Assembly: GCA_010094045.1 (NCBI GenBank)
Contig: ML986690.1
Span: 1-64,000, forward strand
Direction of reading: 5' to 3'
Length of the DNA: 64,000 nt
Source of the DNA: Lojkania enalia
Taxonomy: Eukaryota; Ascomycota; Dothideomycetes; Pleosporales
Shown: piece by piece, positions 1 through 9,945 of the stretch
Numbering within the stretch: the stretch's first letter is position 1
How the letters are laid out: the number at the start of each line of letters is the position of its first letter
Made by a program: the position numbers and the translations under genes
Notes under the pieces: generated by a model
What the model saw: only the letters and a program-made list of their open reading frames with translations
The model's database searches: none
What the model was told of the DNA's origin: nothing

Positions 1-215
1 TTTTCCTCAGTAGGTGGATTTTCCTCAGTAGGTGGATTTTCCTCAGTAGGTGGGTTTTCCTTGGCAGGTAGGTTCTCTTCAGCAGGCGGGTTCTCTTCAG
101 CAGGTGGGTTGTCCTCAGCAGGTGGGTTGTCCTCAGCAGGTGGGTTCTCTTCAGCAAGTGGGTTTCCCTCAGCAGGTGGATTCTCCCCAGTAGGTGGGTT
201 CTTCTCTATAGCTTG
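1..215. repeat. 18-nt coding tandem repeat (NPPTEE type)
   Basis: About a dozen imperfect copies of an 18-nt unit, read on the minus strand as Asn-Pro-Pro-Thr/Ala-Glu-Glu/Asp. The copies nearest position 1 are almost identical, so the array probably continues past the edge. A related 54-nt period array lies at about 420-640. Confidence 0.85.
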
Positions 216-2351
216 GCTCTCTGCAGTAGGATGCGTCTCCTCGGGAGATTGGATCTCTGCAGCTCGTTTCCCTTCAGTAGGTTCGCTCTGTACAGCAGGC
301 AGGTTTTCTTTGGCAGTTTCGATTTCTACAGCGGACTCATTTTCTACAGTAGGTTGGTTCTTCTCAAAGAGTTCGCTTCCGCTAGTAGACGGGCTTTCCT
401 CAGAGGGTATGCTCTCCTCCGAAGGCTCGCTTTCTGCAGAAGGTTGGCTCTCCCCAGCAGGCGTGCTCTCCTCCGAAGGTTCGCTTTCTGCAGACGGTTG
501 GCTCTCCCCAGCAGGCGTGCTCTCCTCCGCAGGATCGCTTTCCGCAGCCGAACTTTCTGCAGCGAGTTGACTTTCCCCAGCAGGCGTGCTTTCCTCCGGA
601 GGTTTGCTTTCTGCAGCAGGTTGGCTCTCCCCAGCAGGCATGCTCTCCTCCGCAGGATCGGTTTCTGCAGCTAGATTTTCTGCAGCAGATTGGCTCTCCT
701 CGGCAGGTCGGTCCGCTGCGTTTTGGCTTTCTTCAACGGGTGTGGTGTCTTGAAGGGGGGGTGTTGCTTCGATATCTTTTGAACCATCGGCTAACGGGGT
801 TTCTTCAACAGGGGCGGCATTATCAGCGGGCGGTACCTCCTCGAGTGCAGGTAGAAACTCCTCAGCTACGGGTATTGAATCCTCTACTGATGCTGTTTCC
901 CCGACAGGTTGCTCGGTGGCTGGCTGAGCCTCGTTGGGCGGATCCCCATTTGAGCTCTCCTGGGCTTCGGATTTGGCGTCGCCATTTTCGGACTCGGCCT
1001 TCCCTTCAGTCTTTGCTGGGGCTTCGCCCTTCTTACTGCCTTTCTTCCCCTTTGATTTCTTCTCCTTTTCCTCCTGCTTCTTCTTTCTCCTCTCTTCAGC
1101 TTTGCTAAGCTTCTTTTTCGCGGGAGCTGGAGCAGGTGCCTCCTTTTCAACAGCCTTCTTTTTCTCTTCCTTAAATGATGTCCCTTTATCTTTGTGGGGT
1201 TTCTTTTTGTCTTCCTTGGGCGAAGTGGCGGGCTTTTCCTTTTCTGGCTTCTTTTTGCTTTCCTTAGGGGCCGGGGGAGGAGCCGGTGGTGTTTCCTTAA
1301 TCCGCACGAAAGCATTCACTTTGCCCTTCTTTTTCTTGTCATCCTTTTTCTTAGCATCACTCCCGTCAATTTCTTTAACATCAGATGAGAAGTGGACCGT
1401 TTTGGTCTCCATGGGACTTGCAGGAGGCGCTGGATCAGAGCTCTCGGGCTCGGGGCTAGGCTCCGCTGTAGGCTCCACAGGAGGAGGAGGGTTTGCATCT
1501 TGAGTAGGTTTGGGATCGTTAGATGCTAGTTGTTCGTCTTTCGGGGACGGGCTGCTTTCTTCTGGGGATGCTTCTGCGGTTGGTGGAGTCGTACTGTCTT
1601 CGATGCTCACTCCCCCCGAAGTGTCTGGCTCAACAGGCTCTAGTCCGGCATCATCTTGCTTAGCATGCTCTGTTTCAGGATCCTGGTTATCTTGAGCTTC
1701 CGGAGGGGAGGCTGAGTCTGTAACCTCTCCAGGCGGTTCGCTCTTAACATCTTCCATTGTTGTGTCGGCTCCAGTTTCTCCACCTTCAACTGATACAATT
1801 GGTGTCTCTTGTGCCGGAACATCATCCTGTAACTCGTTCTCAGCGCTTGGTACAGGGTCGGCTGCCGCTGGTTCGCTGCTAGTTGCTTCGACTACAGGAT
1901 CATCTTTCTGCTCTTCCCGATGCGGGCTTCCTGCACACGGTTCTGGTTCGGCTGAAGGAGGGCTAGTCTCCTCTTCTGTAGGCGGTAACTCGGGGGCAGG
2001 GGGCGGAGGAGGCATTGGGGCCTCCACCATGGGCGGCGATTCTTCGATAGGAAGACCTCCGGACATGACCGGGGCACCGGAAGGACCTGGGTAAGGTCAG
2101 GCGAAATTCTCGAGTCTTCCCATGGACTCTTGCATGCACGTACCAGCATTGTCTTCATCATCATCACTTGAGTCTATAACCTGTTCAACGCCAGGATGGT
2201 AAAACACTGGAGGTGCGGGAAGTATTATTCGTCTATAGGTCGGCTGTTGAGGAGCATCCGGCGCAGTAGGATACAGAGGCTTCCCATTGCTCAATGAACT
2301 AGCGTATGGGTTTTGCCACGGCGAGAAAGAGATATTGGCAAATTGGCGCAT
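1..2351 (-). CDS. Repeat-rich, intrinsically disordered hypothetical protein (C-terminus beyond window)
   Basis: I do not recognise this gene. The first ATG in frame is at 2351. Exon 1 is 2144-2351, a 57-bp intron spans 2087-2143 (GTACGT donor, CCCAG acceptor, phase 1), and exon 2 is open from 2086 to the window edge, giving about 760 visible residues. Exon 1 ends in V-I-D-S-S-D-D-D-E-D, which looks like a SUMO-interacting motif. Next come proline/glutamate-rich sequence, a lysine-rich block (about 1020-1350) with many KKK and KKP tracts, then serine/glutamate/proline repeats: an 18-residue unit (54-nt period, about 420-640) and a hexapeptide NPPTEE/NPPAEE unit (18-nt period, 1-200). Composition predicts disorder throughout. 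No catalytic domain is visible. The strand and frame are secure because the alternatives are broken, but the end and any folded C-terminal domain cannot be seen. Confidence 0.75.
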
Positions 2352-2442
2352 GGCTGGATAAATACAATTGCAATCCCTTTGCGCGTCCAAAAATTCGATA
2401 AGTTGTGTTACTTGCTATGCCCTGCGTCCTTCCCGTCCATTG

Positions 2443-2452
2443 CTGTATATAA
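2443..2452 (-). promoter_or_regulatory. Candidate TATA box of the disordered-protein gene
   Basis: On the minus strand the sequence reads TTATATAC about 95 bases upstream of the ATG at 2351, a plausible position for a fungal core promoter with a short leader. The same bases read TATATAAG on the plus strand, but no plus-strand gene follows. Confidence 0.35.
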
Positions 2453-2459
2453 GAGAAGT

Positions 2460-5400
2460 GCGCAATGGCGACCAAAGACGTGGGGTGAGGGGAACTGGAT
2501 GCGGAGAGAAGCGAATAAGAAACGACTTAGAGAAAAACCATAACCATGGGGGAGATCATGGCTCAACGGGACAAGACGAGCACGGCCAGCAGAATTGACG
2601 AAAGACCAGAACAGCAGTCACACGACGCAATCCACGAGGAGAAAGTTGAGGGATCAAATTCGAGGCCTCCACGCAGCCTCAAGATGGCTCGGAAGCCTCA
2701 GGTTGGCATACCCGTGCTTTCCCGCAGCGTGGTTTTTGGGCGTCTCCGCCCTGATTGGAGCCACGTCGAAGGACCTCGTTCGCTGAGATAATGAGAGAAT
2801 CGAAGCCGAGGGTGGGCTCTAGCCGCGGTGGCCATGCAACCATACCGTTCTGCATGCTGTTTTGGCCATTGGGGTTGTGCAGCCGTAGTAGTCCACACCC
2901 CGATTCGAACGGTGGGACACGACAACCGTGGGGTCGCTGTGTCGGCCAACAGCGCATCCCACCAGCACGAATCTGGTCGGCCAAATGGGTCGGCAATGCA
3001 GGGGCAGTCATGGAGAACAGGATGGCTAGCAGAGACGTTGATGAAGGTCGAATGACGGGCGCCCGTGACGTGTCAATCGAAAGTGGACAGGGGCTGCCTC
3101 GGCTGCCCATTCCCCGACGCGCCGGCCCGCAAACGTCAGGGAACGAACATTCACATCTTCAAACCCTTCTTTCTGCGCAACGTGGGACTACGACTGAGCA
3201 ACCAACCGCCTAACAACGCCGGGGCGCAGTCCCCGCGGGATGACGGAGCCCTTCAATTGCACCGAAGCTATCCTCGTCGAAGCATTGCGGCTCTCTGCAA
3301 TGCAATCACCCGCTTTCCACCCTAGCCCTCAATGTTGACGTGCATCCAGTAATCGAGGTATCGAGGTAATTATGCTGCGGCTATCCAGCTTCCAGTAAAT
3401 GGCGAAACAAGGCTGAGGAACGAATGCCATGTGCGAACGTGTTCAATTCTCAATGCTTCTTAGGCCCCAATCAGCGTGCCGTTGGCACAGGCTGACCTGT
3501 TCTATGGAATCTCGAGTCTTTTCCTTACTGGCCTTAGCAGAGGCAAGGTGGTATCCGGAGCTGCATCTCATACTGGCTGAAATACAATGCGATGTCCACG
3601 TGCAGCTGTCTATGCCCTTTCGAGAATCGGCCGCAGATCGAGCGACCGCACCCATTGCGAAGGACACGATGGATCTAGAAATCTAGAAGACGTCTTCTAT
3701 AGAGGCCAAAGTGATGATATGAGCTCTACCCAGGACCGAGAGATTCCAGGTCAAAGAGCTAACCATCAAGAACATAGTTGGGTGTTGGGCCTCCATAGGA
3801 GCAAGCGACGTGTGTCATCGCTACGATTTTCCGATATCGCAACCCGCGCTTAGTATCGGACACGTCCGATTGCTGTCTCAGCAGTAGTTTCAGAAACATC
3901 TATTGGAAAACTCTCGCTATTTCGTGACGTTCGATGTGGGTCAAAAAACATTTGCGCCTCGAACATGACTGGTACTCGGGTGCCGAAACTTTCAACTAAG
4001 GTATTCGATTCAGCGGTGGGGAGCATAAGAATGCATATGGTCATATGCCCCGGACGCCTCGACTGAGTATCTCCGGATATTATGTCTGACAAAAGAAGTC
4101 TATATAGGACAAGTGACAAAAGCAAAGTTATGTCTTGGGTGTATGAGAATCACGTGACGAACCCACGTCCTTGGATTAGGGTTAAAGCGTGCATTTTGCC
4201 CGCTTGAAGAAGATAGATAGCCAAGGCACATACAAGAAGCAATTTCCCTGGGAAGAGCAATGGACTGTGCCCAACGATAAAGATCTCCCACCAAGATTTC
4301 TCCGTCGTGCGAAACCCGAGAACCAAGACTCAAGCTAGATCTAAAAGCCATGGTCGCCCAACTGCAAATTTTTCTTATACTATCTTATACAATAAAATCC
4401 ACGAAGTCAGGACTACCTATAGAGTCCAATTAACAAGTCCCATCCGTCCAAGCAACATGATAATCCTTTCCTTCTTGTAACATCCATCACAACAAATATC
4501 CCTCCCATCCCCAGCAACAACATCCTTAATAATTATCTTCTTCCCTCACGGTCCTTTCCCCATCCAGCACAAACTTCCTCAATCTTCCCCTCGTCGGCCC
4601 CATCATCAGAAGAGCCTTTTTCACACTCCATTGCCCTCTCATTCGTACAACTCTCAATTCATTCCTCTTCATATAAACAACGCTCGACGGCCTAGAAAGC
4701 AGGAGCCTCCGAAAGCCATCCTTCTCTCCTACCGTCATGATATTCCATATCAGCACCGCTTTCAGTGGCAGCACTACATCTCTACTACATCGAGGAGCGC
4801 CGGAGGCATCCACACCCATTGCTGCGATTAAGCTCACAAATAGAAACTCGTGGATTCCAGAGCCATCCCCACCTCCATTCACACCGCGCCCTTCCTTCAT
4901 TTCCTTCATCTCAACGACCGTCTGCTCGGCTATCGAAGGATCGAGCGCCGAGCAAAGTCTCAATGCGATCTAATTACTACAGACAGCCCCCGAGTGCTCG
5001 CCGCGTCCTTCCACGAGCATCGCATCGATACACCAATCTCGGTTTTTCCCTTCCTCTCCCTGCCCGCTTGTGACAGCAGACTACGAAGTCCGGATGCTCT
5101 GGAAATCTGACAATAGCCTAGCTCGTGAGCGATATGTACGCTAGGCTATATGCTACTGCTGCGAGCACGACGGACGATGTCTCTTTGTCGCTCCGGTGGA
5201 GCGCGATGTCTTTGTCTTTTTGACTTTCATCGCTAGGCTTTCCACTGATGTGGCGAGTGTGCTCAGCGAAGCCGGTATCTTTGCTTGACTCCTGGAGCTG
5301 AATGATATTGGAAGAGTTGCAGTGTAGTGAATGTGGTGTGGATTTGCGGTATATACAGAGTTCGGGCCTCTTCGTGGGGGTTGGGTTGACTGTTTCGTCT

Positions 5401-6230
5401 GTGGGTGTTGTGACTATCGGTGTTTGGCCCCGGTTTTTGATAATTTGGGTAATTGAGTTGATGAGGACGAGTAGATGGCCATTGTGATTACGAACATTTG
5501 AAGGATAGTTGAGGGAGGTAGGCTGGATTCTAGAAATTTGGTCTTGAGGAAGTGCGAGAGGGTTGAGTACGCCCTGAAGCAGCCTTACTTAGTGAAATGG
5601 AATTAAGAGTTTAGCAAAGTCAACAGGATAGGTTAAAGTGGTGCCGAGATGACACAGAATATAAAGTTGATGGTGACTCTTATGATAGGCTTGGGTTATG
5701 GAGATGAGATGAAAGATTTAGGCGTTGGTTACCATAGTGATATTTAGAGGAAGTTTGCTTTGGAAAGGAATCTTCCTAAGACTTTTTCTATTTTTAAGTG
5801 TTTGGATATGGTAGCCTAGTAGGAGTCGTGAAATATTATTATCGCCGAATCGAGGGTGATTAGCGATACCTTGCAACCCGGGCTCGCTCGAGTTTAGACC
5901 ATGGTATGGTGCATTTGACGGTTCCATCTTATGGGGACTAAGTCACCCACTAATCGTGAGTTCCGCTTCTTGCCCTGGAAGTCATTAGTGGCATGAGAAC
6001 GCGCTACTCATATTCGTCTCATGTCATGTCTAGAACTGTAAGAATTTGGAGCAATACCAGGATAATTCAACGTTTGAAGGTGTGTCTTTTCTAGTTAAAA
6101 TCCTATGATTTAATACTTAACGAACTTATCATCAATTGAGCTAGTCAATGAACTAAGTAAAACGTGCAAATACCTATCCTTCATAGCATCATAAATCCTT
6201 GTACCAAATCTTATTTGGTCGCCTTTAACG
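2460..6230. other. Intergenic stretch with no supported gene
   Basis: About 3.8 kb. Open frames of 60-150 codons occur on both strands (for example 2679-3110 minus and 2755-3213 plus), but they overlap each other, mostly lack a good start, and show no recognisable domain. A 10-bp perfect inverted repeat lies at 5113-5122/5140-5149. I see no RNA gene. Confidence 0.6.
5113..5149. repeat. Perfect 10-bp inverted repeat (hairpin)
   Basis: ATAGCCTAGC at 5113-5122 is matched exactly by GCTAGGCTAT at 5140-5149 across a 17-nt spacer. It lies in a gene-poor stretch. Its arms share the core CTAGGCTA with the hairpin at 37932-37963. Confidence 0.6.
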
Positions 6231-7469
6231 TCAAAGTATGACCCAGTCAACGCCAACAGTCCACTTCTCATTACCAATATCGACATCCCAAAACGGCGCT
6301 CGGATACCAATCACATCTCCGATTTTGACTTTCACACCGCCAGAACTTCGTGTGCCGCCCTGTCTGCCTAACAAAAGTCGAGTTTTGCCTTCTCCACCGC
6401 GATGCGAGGTGCTGGTCATGCGTGAAAGATTATACACGCCAGCATCCTTATCTCCCCGCACAAATGCAATACTATTAGGAAAACAATCGATATCGCCATC
6501 TTCAGAATCCCCTTTCCTACCCCGCACGGACGATATTTTAAGTTTTAACTTGACACCATCCTCTTTGTCCCGCCCCCAGATTACAGCATCCCTACTTTGC
6601 GCCGCATACCCAGTGTTTGCGGCCTCGATAATCCAGGACTGCAACGTCCAAGCCAGACCACCGGGTATATATTTCTGCCCTTTGCGCGAAGGAGAGAAGT
6701 GTTCAGGAAGTGGCTGAGCGTGTTGCTGGGGGGAAACTGGTTGCGGGAAGATGAAGTGTGGGCGGTTTGGGGCTGGCGCAGGATTTGATGAAGTGGATGC
6801 GACGCTACTAATGGACGCAGGCGTTCGTGCTGCAGGGATGAGGAACCGGTGAGACGCTGATGTTGTAGGCGGCTGATAGCGTACCTGACCTATGATAGGC
6901 GTTTGTGGGGGATGCATCAACGGCGAAGTAGAGGGCCAGATCGGAGACGATGGTTGACCCAGTGGTGGGGAAAGCCGGCGTCGTTTGTTATTTATATGAG
7001 GTGTAAATAGAATTTCTGCATCCCCGTCGTCTTCGCATCCTGCCTCATCATCGATGGCTAGATGGCTGTCTTCAACGGGTATAGTAAGGACGCGGTCGCT
7101 GTCCTGAACTTTTAGAGATGCAGCAAGACTCTCTTGCGACGTCTCCTCGATACTTTCAACCCTCTCTAATAATATCCAAGGCTTAGGCCTTGGTGTATCC
7201 TGAGGCTGAGTGCGTATGTTCCCGAATACTTCGTCGTCGCTCTCCCCTGGCAAACTAGGCACACCACGATCCGGCGCAAGAACGAATCGTTTCGCCGGTA
7301 TTACCCTTATCGACTCTTTAGCCGTCGTGCTTTGATTCTGGATTCCCTTCAACGAATACTTCAAGTCTGGTGCTGAAGAGCCATGGCGAAGGTTTGATTG
7401 TGGCTTGGGTTTCGGGGCAGGGGTTTCGCGTGTTATGAAGCGGTATGGTGAGGGCGATGTTATAGGCAT
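6231..7469 (-). CDS. Conserved-type hypothetical protein, probably nuclear
   Basis: Uninterrupted 412-codon frame from ATG 7469 to the stop at 6231. I cannot name the family. Residues 1 to about 265 are low complexity (Ser/Pro-rich) with an acidic stretch (DDEAGCEDDGDAE) followed by a basic KRRR tract that could be a nuclear localisation signal. The C-terminal 140 residues look folded: a KGQKYIPGGLAW segment starts it, then alternating hydrophobic and charged strands, ending in a run of V-x-V-G-D-V-I-G-I and W-x-V-G-V-D-W. That pattern suggests a small beta-rich domain, possibly OB-like; this is inference. No intron is needed. The opposite strand carries only fragments. Confidence 0.75.
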   Translation of the reverse strand: MPITSPSPYRFITRETPAPKPKPQSNLRHGSSAPDLKYSLKGIQNQSTTAKESIRVIPAKRFVLAPDRGVPSLPGESDDEVFGNIRTQPQDTPRPKPWILLERVESIEETSQESLAASLKVQDSDRVLTIPVEDSHLAIDDEAGCEDDGDAEILFTPHINNKRRRLSPPLGQPSSPIWPSTSPLMHPPQTPIIGQVRYQPPTTSASHRFLIPAARTPASISSVASTSSNPAPAPNRPHFIFPQPVSPQQHAQPLPEHFSPSRKGQKYIPGGLAWTLQSWIIEAANTGYAAQSRDAVIWGRDKEDGVKLKLKISSVRGRKGDSEDGDIDCFPNSIAFVRGDKDAGVYNLSRMTSTSHRGGEGKTRLLLGRQGGTRSSGGVKVKIGDVIGIRAPFWDVDIGNEKWTVGVDWVIL

Positions 7470-8016
7470 CGTTGGAGACGCATTGGATGCTGGGACCGAT
7501 TTCGGGCACTAGGGGAAGATCATACGAATGTGTGTTGAGACAGGTGTTTAATGCCATTGTAACCTCGCTAGTAGTGGGGAGCCATGGAAAGAGGAAGTTG
7601 TAGGGGCGCGGGGAAGCGCGCGATCACGAGCTTGGAGGCGCTAGCCACTTCTAGAAATGACATAATTGTTTGGCCATATTCAGTAGTACACCTTCTCTGG
7701 ATGAGGGAGAGACCTCTCGCTCGTAATTGACTCTTGATAGATAACGCCTAACGAGTAAATCTCCAAACATGATAGTGCCAAAGGATGCTCAGAGCGCCGA
7801 GATCCAAATCATTTACTATATGCTAAGCAAAACGGGCCCGAAGCCTTACGAGTAGAGTACTAACTTGCATATATTCCTCCGGATTGCTATTCTCTAATCG
7901 ATAATTACGGCAAGCTTAGGCGTCAATCGCATCCGCTTATTGATTCTTAAGGAATATATATCTGATTTGCGAATAAGCGACCACATAATGAATATATCGC
8001 GATTTTGGGCTATAAG

Positions 8017-8036
8017 GGGAACCCGGGGGGGTTCCC
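8017..8036. repeat. Short-loop GC hairpin
   Basis: GGGAACCC (8017-8024) and GGGTTCCC (8029-8036) form an 8-bp perfect stem around a four-G loop. No known element is recognised. Confidence 0.55.
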
Positions 8037-8162
8037 GGTTCGCGATCAGAAATGACGCTGACTTTGATCGGGATTTGGCGGAAAGAACAGGAACGTTCTC
8101 TGAAGACGGATTCCAATTCTGGCCTTCCGGGGAATCCTCTGCAAAGGTAGCGGTAGCCTTCA

Positions 8163-8178
8163 GTGACCTTAAGGTCAC
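8163..8178. promoter_or_regulatory. Perfect 16-bp palindrome GTGACCTTAAGGTCAC
   Basis: The sequence equals its own reverse complement over 16 bases. It contains two inverted TGACCT half-sites, a form often bound by dimeric transcription factors. It lies 0.5 kb past the stop of the cysteine-rich peptide gene and 0.7 kb upstream of the gene ending at 6231, so a target gene is not obvious. Confidence 0.4.
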
Positions 8179-8679
8179 CCGCTCCCCAATCTCAGTCCCA
8201 GGACGGAACGTAGAGTTGATGGGATACCGTTAGATAACATACTAGTCACAAGCATTCCAGTTTTCAGTAGATGACAAATGATCAAGGTCACCGAACGCTT
8301 CACATAAACTGTGAAAGAACTATTGTGAGAAACTAATTTTCAATTATGCTTTCCGTTCGACTCTACTGCAAAACCATTGCTGATTCCAGGATCAGCAAAA
8401 GTCATGAGTCGAAGTAATCGCAGATAAAACACCTTTTTCATAAAGTATATAAACCAGCCGTGAGCATCATCTCCATCCATAAGCCACCAGCCCCAACAGC
8501 AAGGAAAATTCAGATACCCATAAAAGGAAGATGAATAATGCCCATCCCGTAAAGGTAGTGTAGTGTACAGGCAGGGGAAGCAAGGCCGGGATCGATGTCG
8601 TTCGTGTCGATACCTGATCACATCTCCTATGGCTGAATGGAATTTATCGGAATATGTGAAGATAGAGCTAGTGTAGTAA

Positions 8680-9018
8680 TTAGGTGCAGCAGCATCCGTT
8701 GGGAACGCAAGTGCAGACTGGGTTGCGGAGGTCGGGGGTGCATGGACACTCGACGCAGGCCAGCTGGGCGACAACACCATTGACGTTGGCTTCACGGGTT
8801 GCGCGGTTGAGGGAAACCTTCAATTCAGATCAGCATCCATGCCAATTGATATACAGCGGCATGTAGTGTGGCGGCGAGGCTGAGAATAATAATCTCCGAT
8901 GATGCCGATCGTTCGGCACCCTGCATGTCGAGATCTTGAGTTATGAAATTCTACTTACAGCTGCTGGGCTAGCCATGGCAACGGCTGCTGAGAGGACAAG
9001 GATAATGGCTGACTTCAT
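8680..9018 (-). CDS. Small cysteine-rich secreted protein (65 aa, two exons)
   Basis: Exon 1 (8959-9018) encodes a compact signal peptide, MKSAIILVLSAAVAMASPAA, ending at a strong GTAAGT donor. A 141-bp intron (8818-8958) has CTGAT close to an AAG acceptor. Exon 2 (8680-8817) gives 45 more residues. The mature part has eight cysteines packed in its last 26 residues: spacing C-x2-C-x-C, then C-x-C, then a C-C-C triplet before the final Thr and stop. Total 65 residues. This architecture (signal peptide, short mature chain, dense Cys) is typical of fungal small secreted proteins, including effector candidates, but no known family is recognised. An overlapping frame of 151 codons on the same strand (8340-8795) is judged spurious. 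The AAG acceptor is the weakest point of the model. Confidence 0.65.
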
Positions 9019-9201
9019 CGTGACTCTCTCCGTGGTTCTCGCTGGGGAGTAGAAGTGTTTTTGGATGAGGGCCAAGGTGGACGTGGGTAGTTGATCGGCT
9101 GATGTTGTCTTGACGATCGCAGTAGATCAAGATCTTCAGGCGCAGTTGTCGATGGGGTTGATGGTGATGAAGAGGAAGAGGGGCATATCAACGGGGTGCT
9201 G

Positions 9202-9212
9202 CTATATATATG
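9202..9212 (-). promoter_or_regulatory. TATA box candidate for the cysteine-rich peptide gene
   Basis: Minus-strand TATATATAG sits about 185 bases upstream of the ATG at 9018, with a pyrimidine-rich tract between. This supports a promoter for the short secreted-protein gene. Confidence 0.45.
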
Positions 9213-9672
9213 TGGGCCAGGGTTGGTTGGAAGAGAACGACTGCATCACGTGCGAGGCAAAGACGGTGACGGAAGGAGGGTATGTGAGGGTAAGAGTGGA
9301 AAGGGAGGAGCGGTGCGCTTTCCCACGGCTAGCCCGTCCGTCCAACTCTAGACCGCTCGTTGGACTTTCTAGTGCTCTCGGATACGACTGCTTTATGCTT
9401 TCGTTATTACCTGAGTTCTTCGCGAGCTTTTTCTCTATGCGAGTAATGGAAAGGGCTACAGAAATACGAGGAGAGGCGAGATCACAGTGCCTATGCCTCC
9501 CTCTATCAAACCTTGAGAATGTATATACATGCGCATGGAGCTGTTCCTGCTTTCTTGGAAAAGCCAAGTTGTGCTCTGTTATCCTGATTTTCCTTCTGCT
9601 TTTGGTCAAACTCCGGAACGACATCCCCTGCTTCGACTTTGCCGAACCAAAAAGCTTCACGGGTACCCCGGA

Positions 9673-9945
9673 CTAGAGTCCTTTACTGAATAATTCATCC
9701 ATCCCCAGATTTAGCTGGCCTATGGGTTCGTACGAAATCCAGACGAATTTTAGCGTTACACCATGTCCATAGCCCGCGGTTGAATGCAATATAAATTCTG
9801 GTGGCGCCCGGTTCTGTTCCTGCAAATGAAATAATTGCTGAACATTGACTTTATCCTCGACGGCCCGGGTGTCGGATGCAGTGCCACACTCATGTACCAT
9901 GCAAGGATCTCCGGCTTTTCGTTGCGATAGCGCGCTTATGCACAT
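9673..9945 (-). CDS. Doubtful 90-aa ORF
   Basis: ATG at 9945 and stop at 9673. The composition is not obviously random (for example GYGHGVTLKFVWISYEP), and minus-strand TATATAG lies only about 10 bases before the ATG, too close for a normal core promoter. There is no domain, no signal peptide and no clear introns. It may be an exon of an unseen gene, a decayed fragment, or chance. Confidence 0.2.
   Translation of the reverse strand: MCISALSQRKAGDPCMVHECGTASDTRAVEDKVNVQQLFHLQEQNRAPPEFILHSTAGYGHGVTLKFVWISYEPIGQLNLGMDELFSKGL

Larger units (their letters stand above)
7470..8679. other. Intergenic stretch with palindromic elements
   Basis: About 1.2 kb. No convincing gene. It holds a short-loop hairpin at 8017-8036 and a perfect 16-bp palindrome at 8163-8178, described separately. 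Open frames here on both strands overlap and lack ATG starts. Confidence 0.55.

Noticed and set aside
2880..2960. tRNA-like GATTCGAA stretch
   Set aside because: A T-arm could be imagined on the minus strand, but the stem has a mismatch and no matching acceptor stem or anticodon arm was found.
2679..3213. Overlapping 143- and 152-codon frames on opposite strands
   Set aside because: Neither has a domain, a convincing start or splice context.
8340..8795. 151-codon minus-strand frame over the cysteine-rich peptide gene
   Set aside because: It uses another frame of exon 2, has no domain, and the spliced model explains the signal peptide, donor and cysteine pattern better.
9110..9676. 188-codon plus-strand frame
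   Set aside because: It covers the promoter and TATA box of the minus-strand peptide gene and its product has no coherent pattern.
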